Shown here piece after piece: positions 17,004 to 24,921 of a stretch of 30,232 nt of DNA. Made by a program: the position numbers and the translations under genes. The notes beneath the pieces are model-generated. The model saw only the letters and a list, made by a program, of their open reading frames with translations. It was not told where the DNA came from and did not search any database. Source of the stretch: WFQV01 sp964611145 (lineage in GTDB: Bacteria > Bacteroidota > Ignavibacteria > Ignavibacteriales > Melioribacteraceae); contig CAZSYM010000025.1 in NCBI GenBank assembly GCA_964611145.1, positions 1 to 30,232 of the forward strand, given 5' to 3'. Each line of letters opens with the position of its first letter. Within the stretch, counting starts at the first letter, position 1.

Positions 17004-17215
17004 AACTTTCTCCTTATAATTTGAGTGGATTAATTAATTAAAAGAAACTTTTAATTTTTTGATGCGTCAAAATAAAGAACTCATGTTATTTTTTATCCTT
17101 AGAAAACCAAGGATTAAAAATAACATAAAGATAATTTTAAAGCAAGCAATTTCGGAATATGATAGCCTCACCTCCCCTATATTTATTGAATCTGCTAAAA
17201 CTCGTTCAAGTTTGA
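17004..17215 (-). promoter_or_regulatory. Long structured 5' leader of the cargo gene
   Basis: This gene-free stretch would be transcribed as a leader of about 210 bases. In transcript order it holds three elements. First is a GGGGAGGTGAGG tract (17177-17166) that strongly resembles an anti-16S match but has no well-spaced start codon. Second is an 18-bp inverted repeat with one mismatch (17083-17100 and 17109-17126). Third is a 9-bp perfect AT-rich hairpin (17036-17056). The true ribosome binding site AGGAG follows, just before the ATG. I do not recognise a known riboswitch fold. mRNA stabilisation or regulated translation is inferred. Confidence 0.5.
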
Positions 17216-17219
17216 GCTA

Positions 17220-17248
17220 AATTTAACATAGTCTTTATTTATTGTCAA
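17220..17248 (-). promoter_or_regulatory. Consensus-like promoter for the 736-aa cargo gene
   Basis: On the minus strand, a perfect TTGACA (17248-17243) is separated by exactly 17 bases from TAAATT (17225-17220). The predicted transcription start is about 17211-17215. It is the best housekeeping-type promoter in the window and fits strong expression of an abundant surface protein. An imperfect dyad (17194-17217) overlaps the predicted start site. Confidence 0.7.
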
Positions 17249-17311
17249 GATAAAAAAACGTTCAAATGTAAAACTGTATTGACCTTCTTGCAATGCACAA
17301 AAGATTATCCG

Positions 17312-17638
17312 CTAAGAATTCAATAGCTTTTCAACTCGTTCGACAAACACTTGACGAGGAGCCGCGCCTATAACTACGTCCTTAAGTTCTCCGTTCTTAA
17401 AAAACAAAACGGTCGGGATACTACGCACGCCGTATTTAATAGCGGTTTGTTGATTAACATCCACGTCCAATTTCCCAACTTTCAGACGTCCGTCATATTG
17501 TTCGCCAAGTTCTTCCATGATAGGATGAATAAGTCTGCACGGTCCGCACCAAACAGCCCACATATCTATTATAACCGGTAAGTCGGATTGAATAACTTCC
17601 TGTTCAAAGTTTGCATCCGTAATTTCTACAGGTTTCAT
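17312..17638 (-). CDS. trxA: Thioredoxin
   Basis: The product is 108 aa, the normal thioredoxin size, with no signal peptide, so it is cytoplasmic. The redox motif WCGPC has its cysteines at 31 and 34 in 'MWAVWCGPCRLIHPIMEEL'. The buried acid is Asp25 ('IIDMW'), and the cis-proline is Pro75 in 'VRSIPTVLFF'. The late glycine ('VIGAAP') replaces the usual G-x(4)-K region with little change. It reduces protein disulfides using thioredoxin reductase (not in the window). AAGGAG lies upstream of the ATG. It follows the SDR gene after 35 bases and dnaE further upstream; dnaE-trx proximity is common in the Bacteroidetes group. Confidence 0.96.
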   Translation of the reverse strand: MKPVEITDANFEQEVIQSDLPVIIDMWAVWCGPCRLIHPIMEELGEQYDGRLKVGKLDVDVNQQTAIKYGVRSIPTVLFFKNGELKDVVIGAAPRQVFVERVEKLLNS

Positions 17639-17673
17639 TTAATACCTCTACTCCTTTCTTTTCTTATAAAAAT

Positions 17674-18483
17674 CTATTTAATATCCGATGCCCCGTAAGT
17701 GGAAATAAGTTCTCCGCCGTCCACAGCAATAACGTTGCCGGTAATCCAATAAGCCTCCGGGCGCGCAAGCGCCGAGATGGCATTGGCAACATCCTCCGGA
17801 GTCGTAAGCCTACCGCTGGGATTCTTTGCTTTCGCGAAATCTATCATAACATCGTTACCGGGAATTTTCTTAAGTGCGGGAGTTTCCGTAACGCCCGCCA
17901 TAATTGCATTTGCCGTAATTCCTTTGGGCGCAAGCTCGACGGCAAGCTGACGAATATGAGATTCCAATGCCGATTTAGCCGCAGAAACAACTCCGTAAGT
18001 CGGAAAAACCGTTACGGAACCGGCACTGGTCATTGCAAAAATCCTACCGCCCTCGGCAAAAAGATTTTTTGAAACCAAAGCTTGCGTCCAATAAACCAAT
18101 GTATGCGCCATGACATCGAGCGTCATTTCCATTTGCTTTTTACTTACACGGTCGGAGGGATTTTCGGCAATGAATCTTTTCAAAGTACCGAAAGCTAAAG
18201 AATGCAAAAGGAGGTTAACCTTGGAACCGTCGTCGGATAAGATTTTTTCCACTTCTCCCAAAACAGATTCCATAGCATTGTGGTCGGCGGCATTAACATT
18301 AAAAAAGACCGCCTTTTGTCCGACGTTTTCTATTTGATTGATAATTTTTTCCACATTAGGCATGGTAGCTTGGCGGTCCAAGTGAACGCCGAAAATATTA
18401 TATCCGTCTTCGGAGAGTTTTTTCGCCGTTGCGGCGCCGAATCCGGAAGAAGCTCCCAAAATCAAAGCCCATTTTGCTTGCAT
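17674..18483 (-). CDS. Enoyl-ACP reductase-like short-chain dehydrogenase (FabL/FabI type)
   Basis: The product is 269 aa, a Rossmann-fold SDR. 'LILGASSGFGAATAKKL' (residues 8-23) is the nucleotide-binding loop, and 'NLLLHSLAFG' (90-99) resembles the 'HSIAF' strand of enoyl-ACP reductases. The catalytic pair is Tyr163 and Lys170 in 'YGVVSAAK', i.e. Y-x6-K as in FabI/FabL; the position of the usual SDR tyrosine (Y-x3-K) is Val. 'ELAPKGITANAIMAG' and 'ITGNVIAVDGG' are standard late SDR motifs. The likely role is NAD(P)H-dependent reduction of enoyl-ACP in fatty acid synthesis, although another enoyl or carbonyl substrate is possible. I chose the ATG at 18483 because AAGGA lies eight bases upstream; the ATG at 18507 has no ribosome site. 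The gene lies between dnaE and trxA on the same strand. Confidence 0.82.
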   Translation of the reverse strand: MQAKWALILGASSGFGAATAKKLSEDGYNIFGVHLDRQATMPNVEKIINQIENVGQKAVFFNVNAADHNAMESVLGEVEKILSDDGSKVNLLLHSLAFGTLKRFIAENPSDRVSKKQMEMTLDVMAHTLVYWTQALVSKNLFAEGGRIFAMTSAGSVTVFPTYGVVSAAKSALESHIRQLAVELAPKGITANAIMAGVTETPALKKIPGNDVMIDFAKAKNPSGRLTTPEDVANAISALARPEAYWITGNVIAVDGGELISTYGASDIK

Positions 18484-18491
18484 CGTATTTT

Positions 18492-18496
18492 TCCTT
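18492..18496 (-). promoter_or_regulatory. Ribosome binding site deciding the SDR start
   Basis: AAGGA on the minus strand, eight bases before the ATG at 18483, supports the shorter 269-aa protein that begins directly at the Rossmann strand. Confidence 0.5.
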
Positions 18497-18580
18497 TTTT
18501 TTGTCATAAATGTTCGGCAAAGTTATTAAATCCAAACGCCTATTTCAACAACCATACATTCTTTTACAGTAGCAAATATT

Positions 18581-21500
18581 TTAAAGAGTGGAATAGAAAA
18601 TCGAATCATTCCCCAGCAAATTTTGTAACGCACCGATGGTTTCATCGTCAACGGAAATTTTATACGGTAAAGAGAAAATACGCTTTTCACCATTCTCCCC
18701 CACACCCACATAAACCGGTACGCTGCCTTTATGATTTTCAAAAATTTTCTTCATATCGTCGATTATGCTCAAGTCCGTTTCTTCTTTCGACACACGAATG
18801 AAAACTTTCTTCGTCAGTTTTTCCCTTGCCTCGCTCATCGAGATTGCATCGTTCACATTCAGTTTAATGGAATCGCCACTGTTTTCAACTTTACCAAAAA
18901 CCATTACGGTAGATTCCTCCTCTATGAGATGTTTAAATTTCGGGAAATCCCTACCGAAAGCCGCACATTCGCAGGAGCCGGTAAAATCGTCCAGACTAAA
19001 AAACGCCATTTGATTTCCGTTTTTATCGATGCGCGTTCGCATTTGTGTAATCACACCACATGCGCGAACAAATTCTTTTCCTACAAAAGTCTCCGGTTCG
19101 CCCAAATGAATGGTAGCGAAAGCATCGAATTCATTCAAGAATTTATTCAGGGGATGAGAACTTAAGTAGAAGCCCAACACTTGCCTTTCTTTCGCCAGCT
19201 TTTCTTTATTTCCCCACGCGGGCACATCGGGCAAGGAGGGTTGATGCATTTCAATCCCTTCCATTTCGTCGCCGAAAAGACTGCCTTCCATTTTCTTTTG
19301 CGCCGCTTTGAACTTAGCGCCATATTCCAACGCCTCTTCGATAGCCGCAAAGTTTTGCGCGCGAGTGCCTTCCAGATTGTCCAATGCTCCCGCCAACACC
19401 AATCCTTCGAGAACTCGCTTGTTAACTATATGCGTATCCACATTGGCGCAAAGGTCAAAAATATTTTTAAAATCCCTCCCCAATTCTTTTCTGCTCCTCG
19501 CCAATTCCTCCACGGCGCCAACTCCCACGTTCTTAATAGCCGACATACCGAAAATAATTTTCCCGTCGGAAACACTGAAGTACGTAGAAGGCTTGTTTAC
19601 ATCGGGAGGCAACACTTCCACGTGCAGACGGCGGCAATCGTCCAACAGAATTGTTACCTTGTTCGTATTGTTCAACTCGTTCGTCAGGTTTGCGGCTAAA
19701 AATTCGGGTAAGTAATGCGCCTTCAGATAAGCGGTTTGATAAGCAACAATAGAATAAGCGACGGAATGGCTTTTGTTAAATCCGTACTGCGCAAATTTCT
19801 TTATCTGCTCGAAAATACTTATAGCCGTTTTCTTCTCAATATTATTTTTGACCGCACCTTCAACAAATTTCGTTTCCTGCTCCTTCATTGCATCGGAATC
19901 TTTCTTTCCCATTGCTCGGCGTAAAATATCCGCCTCCGCCAGCGACATGCCCGCAACTTTGTTCGCAATTTGAATCACCTGCTCCTGATAGACAATGATT
20001 CCGAAAGTTTCCTTTAATATCGGCTCGAGCGCAGGGTGTAAATATTTGATTTTTTCCCTACCGAATTTTCTATTAATAAAGGAATCGATAAAGTCCATGG
20101 GACCGGGACGATAAAGAGCATTCATTGCCGCAAGGTCTTTGATGCTTGTGGGACGGAGTTTTCTTAAATACTCCCGCATTTGGGGTGATTCAAATTGGAA
20201 AATCGCCGTTGTTTTACCCTGCGAGAAGATTTTAAATGTTTCCTTATCGTCCCAAGGAATTTCATCGATATTTATCTCCTCGCCACGCGTTTTTTTAACG
20301 AGCTCAATAGTATCCCGAATAATGGAAAGCGTACGGAGTCCGAGGAAATCCATTTTCAAAATGCCCGCATCGTCAAGTTCTTTCATATTGTATTGCGTGA
20401 CGAAATCGTCGCTATTACTTGCTTTGGCAATGGGGACGAAATCGCTTACATCGCCGGGAGTAATCACAACGCCCGCCGCATGCTTGGAAGCATTTCTATT
20501 CATCCCTTCCAAAATGCGGGCATAGTTAATAAGCTCCTGTATCTGCGGATCGTCGGATTTTTTCACCCACGCCAATTCGGGCACTTCGTCGAGAGCCTTG
20601 TCAATAGAATAAATTTTTCCGAACTTGCTTGGAATCCACTTTGTGATACTATTAATCGTGGAAATGGGGATGTTCAAAACACGTCCGACGTCCCGAATCA
20701 CTTGCCGTGAGGAAAGACGGTTAAAAGTAATAATCTGTGTTACGGAGTTTTCACCGTATTTTTCTTTTACATATTCAATCACTTCCCCACGCTGGTCGTC
20801 CGCAAAATCCACATCAATATCGGGCATGGATTTTCTGGCGGGGTTCAGGAAGCGCTCGAAAAGCAAATCGAAATCGAGCGGATTAACATTTGTAATTCCG
20901 AGCGCATAGGCTACCAAGCTACCCGCAGCGCTACCTCGTCCGGGACCTACGGGAATTCCCCGCTTCTTTGCGGCATTAATAAAATCCTGCACTATCAAGA
21001 AATATCCCGAATATCCCATATCCTTGATTACTTTCACCTCGTAGCGAAAACGCTCTTCTATCTCGGGGGTAATTTTCTTAAATTTTTTATGTAAGCCTTC
21101 TTCCGCAAGTTTTTCAAAATATTCTTCCAACGTCTTGGCACCGGATTCCGGAGGAATGGGGAATTGAGGGTAATGAAAATTTTTAAACTCCATTTCGAAA
21201 TTTATTTTCTCGGCAATTGCGAGTGTGTTTTCAATAGCCCCTTTATAATTTTTAAAAAGCCTTTTCATCTCCTCCGCACTTTTAAAATAAATCTGGTCGG
21301 TGCCGTAACGGAGATTACGATAATCCGCTCCCGTTTTATCCGAAAGCAAAAGCAAAATATTATGAGCTATGGCATGCTCTTTTTCGATATAATGAATATC
21401 GTTCGTAGCCACAAGGGGTATATTCAATTCCTCGGAAAGTTTCGGGAAAGCCTCAAGAATCATTTTGTCCCTATCCAACCCGTGGTCTTGAATTTCCAAA

Positions 21501-22033
21501 TAAAAATCTTCGCCAAACATTTCTTTTAATATTATTGCGTTCTTCCGCGCAAGTTCGTAATCCCCGTTTATAATCGGTTCCGCAACGGGACCCGCCAAAC
21601 ATGCGGAAGTACAAATAAGTCCCTCCTTGTACTTTTCCAACACTTCCAAATCTATTCGAGGCTTATAATAAAAGCCCTCCGTAAAACCTATTGTCGAAAG
21701 CTTCATTAAATTTTTATATCCCTGTTTGTTTTTGGCGAGCAATACCAAGTGGTTATAATTCTTAGATTGCTTACGCCCGGGCATGTTTTCCTTTTTACGG
21801 TCGAAACGACTTCCGTCAAAAACTATGTACGCCTCTATTCCTATAATCGGTTTTATTCCCGCTTTCGTTGCTTTCTTATAAAACTCACTAGCTCCGTACA
21901 TCACGCCGTGGTCCGTAAGAGCCAAAGCTTTCATATCATATTTCACCGCCGCCGCAATCAAATCGTCAACTTTTGCCGCCGCGTCCTGCAGACTGTAATG
22001 GGAATGGTTGTGCAGATGAACAAAATCGCTCAT
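18581..22033 (-). CDS. dnaE: DNA polymerase III subunit alpha
   Basis: The product is 1150 aa, full length for DnaE, the replicative polymerase catalytic subunit. Residues 4-210 are the PHP domain ('FVHLHNHSHYS', 'ALTDHG'), which keeps several metal-ligand histidines. 'VGPGRGSAAGSLVAYALGI' (362-380) and 'MPDIDVDFAD' (403-412, with Asp405/407/409) belong to the palm active site. 'ASKHAAGVVI' and 'YRPGPM' belong to the fingers and neighbouring blocks. A helix-hairpin-helix region lies around 820-900 and an OB-fold around 1005-1070 ('CGVITQMRTRIDKNGNQMAF'). GAGGAG lies upstream of the ATG. Downstream on the same strand are the SDR gene (97-base gap) and trxA. I see no frameshift or missing block. 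Confidence 0.97.
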   Translation of the reverse strand: MSDFVHLHNHSHYSLQDAAAKVDDLIAAAVKYDMKALALTDHGVMYGASEFYKKATKAGIKPIIGIEAYIVFDGSRFDRKKENMPGRKQSKNYNHLVLLAKNKQGYKNLMKLSTIGFTEGFYYKPRIDLEVLEKYKEGLICTSACLAGPVAEPIINGDYELARKNAIILKEMFGEDFYLEIQDHGLDRDKMILEAFPKLSEELNIPLVATNDIHYIEKEHAIAHNILLLLSDKTGADYRNLRYGTDQIYFKSAEEMKRLFKNYKGAIENTLAIAEKINFEMEFKNFHYPQFPIPPESGAKTLEEYFEKLAEEGLHKKFKKITPEIEERFRYEVKVIKDMGYSGYFLIVQDFINAAKKRGIPVGPGRGSAAGSLVAYALGITNVNPLDFDLLFERFLNPARKSMPDIDVDFADDQRGEVIEYVKEKYGENSVTQIITFNRLSSRQVIRDVGRVLNIPISTINSITKWIPSKFGKIYSIDKALDEVPELAWVKKSDDPQIQELINYARILEGMNRNASKHAAGVVITPGDVSDFVPIAKASNSDDFVTQYNMKELDDAGILKMDFLGLRTLSIIRDTIELVKKTRGEEINIDEIPWDDKETFKIFSQGKTTAIFQFESPQMREYLRKLRPTSIKDLAAMNALYRPGPMDFIDSFINRKFGREKIKYLHPALEPILKETFGIIVYQEQVIQIANKVAGMSLAEADILRRAMGKKDSDAMKEQETKFVEGAVKNNIEKKTAISIFEQIKKFAQYGFNKSHSVAYSIVAYQTAYLKAHYLPEFLAANLTNELNNTNKVTILLDDCRRLHVEVLPPDVNKPSTYFSVSDGKIIFGMSAIKNVGVGAVEELARSRKELGRDFKNIFDLCANVDTHIVNKRVLEGLVLAGALDNLEGTRAQNFAAIEEALEYGAKFKAAQKKMEGSLFGDEMEGIEMHQPSLPDVPAWGNKEKLAKERQVLGFYLSSHPLNKFLNEFDAFATIHLGEPETFVGKEFVRACGVITQMRTRIDKNGNQMAFFSLDDFTGSCECAAFGRDFPKFKHLIEEESTVMVFGKVENSGDSIKLNVNDAISMSEAREKLTKKVFIRVSKEETDLSIIDDMKKIFENHKGSVPVYVGVGENGEKRIFSLPYKISVDDETIGALQNLLGNDSIFYSTL

Positions 22034-22213
22034 TTTTTACTCCTCATAAAAATAACCGAATCAAAATTTTCGGGAAAGAATTCCAAAACCGCGTGAGAAA
22101 AATAAGAATTTTCGAATAAGATAAAACACACCTTTTAGAACCTTAAAAGAATAAAATTTTAAACTCTCGATTTTCAACAAATTAGCAAGTTGTTTTTAGG
22201 AAAATCGTAATTC

Positions 22214-22236
22214 AAAAAAAGGGCTGAATCGCCTTC
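22214..22236 (-). terminator. Weak candidate terminator after the phosphodiesterase gene
   Basis: On the minus strand, a short bulged stem (AAGGC / GCC-C-TT, six-base loop) is directly followed by seven T (22220-22214). It lies about 80 bases after the glycerophosphodiesterase stop and upstream of dnaE. The stem is short, so efficiency is doubtful. The rest of the 284-base gap (22034-22317) holds an interrupted inverted repeat (22168-22207) and AT-rich sequence, with no gene visible. Confidence 0.4.
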
Positions 22237-22317
22237 TGTCGAAAAAGGACAAAGAGATATTTTTTAACTCATGATTTCATGGCAATTCCGCGAGTGGAAA
22301 AAAGAAACGGAAGCGCC

Positions 22318-23061
22318 TCAAATTCCCAGCTTGGCTTTTAACCATGCGGCTTTGTCGGACGTAATGCCGTCAACGCCAAAGCTTACGAATTTCCGAGCTA
22401 TTTCCACATCGTTAACCGTCCAGACAAAAACTTTCAGTCCCGCCTCGTGTATTCGATTCACCTCGTCGGGATTTCTTAAAATCTTATAATGTAAATCCAA
22501 GCCGTCCGCCTTCACGGATTTTGCTTTTTGTATCGCTCTCTCAATATTCACACGAAAGTACGGAAAGAAGGGGCGCAACAACCAATAAGCCTCGAATTCC
22601 GGCAAAAGTTTTTTAAGAGCGCCAATCGTCTCCAATTTAAATCCGATAAAACTCAAAACATTTTCCGAGCAATTGAAATGTTTCACCAAGTCAACAAGCG
22701 GGCGCACTATTTCAATTCCGCCTTTTAATTCGACAAACAAACGTTTTTTAGGCGGAACATTCGCAAGAACTTCGCTTAACAAAGGAATCTTTTCATCACT
22801 CCATTTGGCTTCTTTAAAGCTTCCTATATCTACTTCTTTAAGAACATGCGAAAATGTTTTGTGAATTTTCAGCTTACGTTTGCCCGTCCTTTTAGTTGTG
22901 TGGTCGTGAATCACAACAATCTTATCGTCAGCGGCTAATCGCACGTCGATTTCCACGGCATCGTCGTCTCGTTCCCACGCAAGATTTATTGCCGCAAGGG
23001 AATTTTCCGGTGCGTCAAAGGATTCGCCTCTATGCGCAATTAACAAAAGCTTTTTCGTCAT
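22318..23061 (-). CDS. Glycerophosphodiester phosphodiesterase (GDPD/UgpQ family)
   Basis: The product is 247 aa with no signal peptide, so probably cytoplasmic like UgpQ. It hydrolyses glycerophosphodiesters to glycerol-3-phosphate and an alcohol. 'LIAHRGESFDAPENS' contains catalytic His10 and Arg11 with Glu19. 'AVEIDVRL' gives metal ligands Glu37 and Asp39, and 'VIHDHTTKRTG' gives the second catalytic His52. 'FVELKGG' (Glu109, Lys111) and 'VFVWTVND' near the C-terminus complete the barrel motifs. The ribosome site before the ATG is weak. The gene diverges from the thioesterase gene across a 74-base AT-rich spacer that must hold both promoters. The physiological substrate is not indicated by context. 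Confidence 0.93.
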   Translation of the reverse strand: MTKKLLLIAHRGESFDAPENSLAAINLAWERDDDAVEIDVRLAADDKIVVIHDHTTKRTGKRKLKIHKTFSHVLKEVDIGSFKEAKWSDEKIPLLSEVLANVPPKKRLFVELKGGIEIVRPLVDLVKHFNCSENVLSFIGFKLETIGALKKLLPEFEAYWLLRPFFPYFRVNIERAIQKAKSVKADGLDLHYKILRNPDEVNRIHEAGLKVFVWTVNDVEIARKFVSFGVDGITSDKAAWLKAKLGI

Positions 23062-23135
23062 TATTTGAATAATTTCCGAATATCATTATTATTAAAACAC
23101 AAGAATAATTATTTTGGGAATAAAAATCCGTTGTC

Positions 23136-23588
23136 ATGAAATTTGATTTTGAACCTCAAAAATTTCGCGTAAAAACGAACCTCAAAGTTCGCTACTCGGA
23201 CTTGGACACAATGAATCACGTAAACAACGCAAAGTACCTATCATACTTGGAAGAAGCCCGTATCGATTATTTTAGACAGCTGACGGATTATCCCCAAAAT
23301 CGTTCCCGTTTTGATTACGTAGTGGCACGCGTGGACATTTCCTACTTAGCACCTTTGGAATTGGGAGATTCCGTAATCATTCATTCGAGAGTAGCAAAAA
23401 TCGGGAAGAAAAGTCTTGAGATTCACCATGCAATAGAAGGCGCAAGGGAAGATGAAAAATTCCTCGCTGCCACAGCGGTAACATATTTGGTTTCCTACGA
23501 CTCCGAGAAAAAAAGCTCCGTACCGATTCCCGAGGAGACAAAGAAGTTAATTTCGAGATTCGAAGAAAATCTCACATCCGAATTTTAA
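23136..23588 (+). CDS. Hotdog-fold acyl-CoA thioesterase (YbgC/FadM-like)
   Basis: The product is 150 aa, the size of a single hotdog domain. 'VRYSDLDTMNHVNNAKYLSYLEEAR' class sequence (residues 19-43) is the 4-hydroxybenzoyl-CoA thioesterase/YbgC active-site helix. Asp24 is the probable catalytic acid, and Asn27 is found where Gly is frequent. 'YLAPLELGDSVIIHSRVAKIGKKS' class strands follow. It should hydrolyse acyl-CoA or acyl-ACP thioesters in the cytoplasm as a tetramer. No clear Shine-Dalgarno precedes the ATG, so the transcript may be nearly leaderless; TTGAAT/TATTAT-like elements in the divergent spacer are possible but weak. meaB follows after 21 bases on the same strand, suggesting co-transcription. 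Confidence 0.88.
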   Translation: MKFDFEPQKFRVKTNLKVRYSDLDTMNHVNNAKYLSYLEEARIDYFRQLTDYPQNRSRFDYVVARVDISYLAPLELGDSVIIHSRVAKIGKKSLEIHHAIEGAREDEKFLAATAVTYLVSYDSEKKSSVPIPEETKKLISRFEENLTSEF

Positions 23589-23609
23589 TTTTTAACTCAA
23601 AAGGAAAAC

Positions 23610-24698
23610 ATGGAAGGAAAATTCAGAAAACCCGAAGGCAACGCTCAAGCACAAAGCGCCGGAAGTGCACAAAAGTATGTCGGCGCATCTCCCGCTCCCC
23701 ACAAAGTTACGACAGAACAAATACCCGTCGAAAAATTAATCGAAGGAGTGTTAAACAATAACAGAGTCTTGCTTGCTCGGGCGATAACTCTGATTGAAAG
23801 CAATTCCCAAAAACATCGCGAGAGTGCGAAAAAACTTCTTTCGGCTCTTTTGCCAAAAGCCGGAAATTCCTTACGAATAGGGATAACGGGCGTACCGGGA
23901 GCCGGTAAAAGTACGTTGATAGAAACGTTGGGACTTTATCTAATAAAGCAAGGATTGAAAGTCGCCGTATTAACCATTGACCCCACGAGCGAAATTTCCG
24001 GCGGTAGCATTTTGGGGGACAAAACCCGCATGGAAAAACTTTCGCGAGAAAAAAATTGCTTTGTGCGTCCCTCTCCAACAGGAGGCGCCTTGGGAGGAGT
24101 GGCTCGGAAAACCCGCGAAACAATCACCGTTCTGGAAGCCGCAGGTTATGACGTCATCCTAATCGAAACAGTAGGTGTGGGACAAAGCGAAACCGAAGCT
24201 CGCTCGATGACCGATTTCTTTCTGTTGGTGCTAATCCCAGGCGCAGGCGACGAACTTCAAGGAATCAAAAAAGGTATTATGGAGTTGATTGATTGCATTC
24301 TGATTAACAAAGCCGAAGGAGAAAACAAAACATTAGCGGAAAAGGCAAAACGCAATTACGAAAACGCTCTTTCCCTTCTGCGACCGGCAACAAAAGGCTG
24401 GCGGCCCAAAGTTCTAACCGGCTCGGCTTTGTATTCCGAAGGAATAGAGCAACTTTGGGCAATTATAAAACAATTCGAGAAAGAAACAAAAGCCGAAGGA
24501 TTTTTTCAAGAAAGGAGGCAAAAACAAGCGCTCGATTGGCTCAAAAAATTAATAGAAGAAGGTCTCTTGGAATTATTTTACTCGGACGAAAAAACCGTTA
24601 CAAAGTATAACGAATTAAAACAACGAATCTTAAAAAGCGAAATTCTTCCCACCGCTGCGGCGGAAGAATTGCTTGCTACGTTTAAGCAAAGACTTTAA
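23610..24698 (+). CDS. meaB: Methylmalonyl-CoA mutase-associated GTPase MeaB
   Basis: The product is 362 aa of the MeaB/ArgK G3E GTPase family, which protects and loads B12 into methylmalonyl-CoA mutase. Walker A is 'GVPGAGKST' (residues 94-102). 'LTIDPTSEISGGSILGDKTRM' class sequence and 'ETVGVGQSE' are the family switch and Walker B regions, and 'LINKAEGE' is the guanine-specificity motif (NKxD-like with Glu). The C-terminal helices ('LEKLIEEGLLELF' type) form the dimerisation arm. The first ~35 residues are an Ala/Gln/Ser/Gly-rich extension that is probably disordered. AAAGGA lies upstream of the ATG. The mutase genes are not in the window. The stop codon interlocks with that of the small convergent gene on the minus strand. 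Confidence 0.95.
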   Translation: MEGKFRKPEGNAQAQSAGSAQKYVGASPAPHKVTTEQIPVEKLIEGVLNNNRVLLARAITLIESNSQKHRESAKKLLSALLPKAGNSLRIGITGVPGAGKSTLIETLGLYLIKQGLKVAVLTIDPTSEISGGSILGDKTRMEKLSREKNCFVRPSPTGGALGGVARKTRETITVLEAAGYDVILIETVGVGQSETEARSMTDFFLLVLIPGAGDELQGIKKGIMELIDCILINKAEGENKTLAEKAKRNYENALSLLRPATKGWRPKVLTGSALYSEGIEQLWAIIKQFEKETKAEGFFQERRQKQALDWLKKLIEEGLLELFYSDEKTVTKYNELKQRILKSEILPTAAAEELLATFKQRL

Positions 24699-24865
24699 GG
24701 CGTTTCGTTCAAATTGGGAAGTATTACAATTAAAAAAGTCGCTACGGGACCGATAAAAAGAGAAAGGAGCCACCACAAGAAACCGTTTCTACCTTTGCAT
24801 TGGGCAAGACCGGCATTAATTAACGAGAGAGTTCCCCAACCGACTAAATATCCCTGATGTTCCAT
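24695..24865 (-). CDS. Small 56-residue membrane protein
   Basis: I translated this short frame directly. It starts at ATG 24865, with a strong GGAGG four bases upstream, and ends at TAA 24697-24695. The product begins MEHQGYLVGWGTLSLINAG and contains 'AQCKGRNGFLWWLLSLFIGP', then a hydrophobic 'VATFLIVILP' and a short tail. The pattern K-G-R-x-x-x-x-W followed by a hydrophobic stretch with G-P and a closing LP is typical of many short two-helix bacterial membrane proteins of unknown role. It lies 56 bases downstream of glgA on the same strand, so it may be co-transcribed. Its stop overlaps the stop of meaB, which runs the opposite way. No function can be assigned. Confidence 0.72.
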   Translation of the reverse strand: MEHQGYLVGWGTLSLINAGLAQCKGRNGFLWWLLSLFIGPVATFLIVILPNLNETP

Positions 24866-24921
24866 CACGCCTCCGTTAGTATTTTAAAATTACTGCCTCA
24901 ATTTACGAAAAAACTTTAAAA

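Noticed and set aside
17203..17265. CGTTCAA occurring on both sides of the cargo promoter (17203-17209 and 17259-17265)
   Set aside because: A 7-base direct repeat in AT-rich sequence is easily due to chance, and no third copy was noticed.
18280..19715. Several plus-strand open frames opposite dnaE and the SDR gene
   Set aside because: dnaE is intact across this region with conserved motifs; the opposite frames show no protein-like features.
22168..22207. Interrupted inverted repeat (CGATTTTC-AACAA ... TTGTT-GAAAATCG) upstream of dnaE
   Set aside because: The arms are AT-rich and broken by unpaired bases, with no promoter or T run placed to give it meaning; it may be chance.
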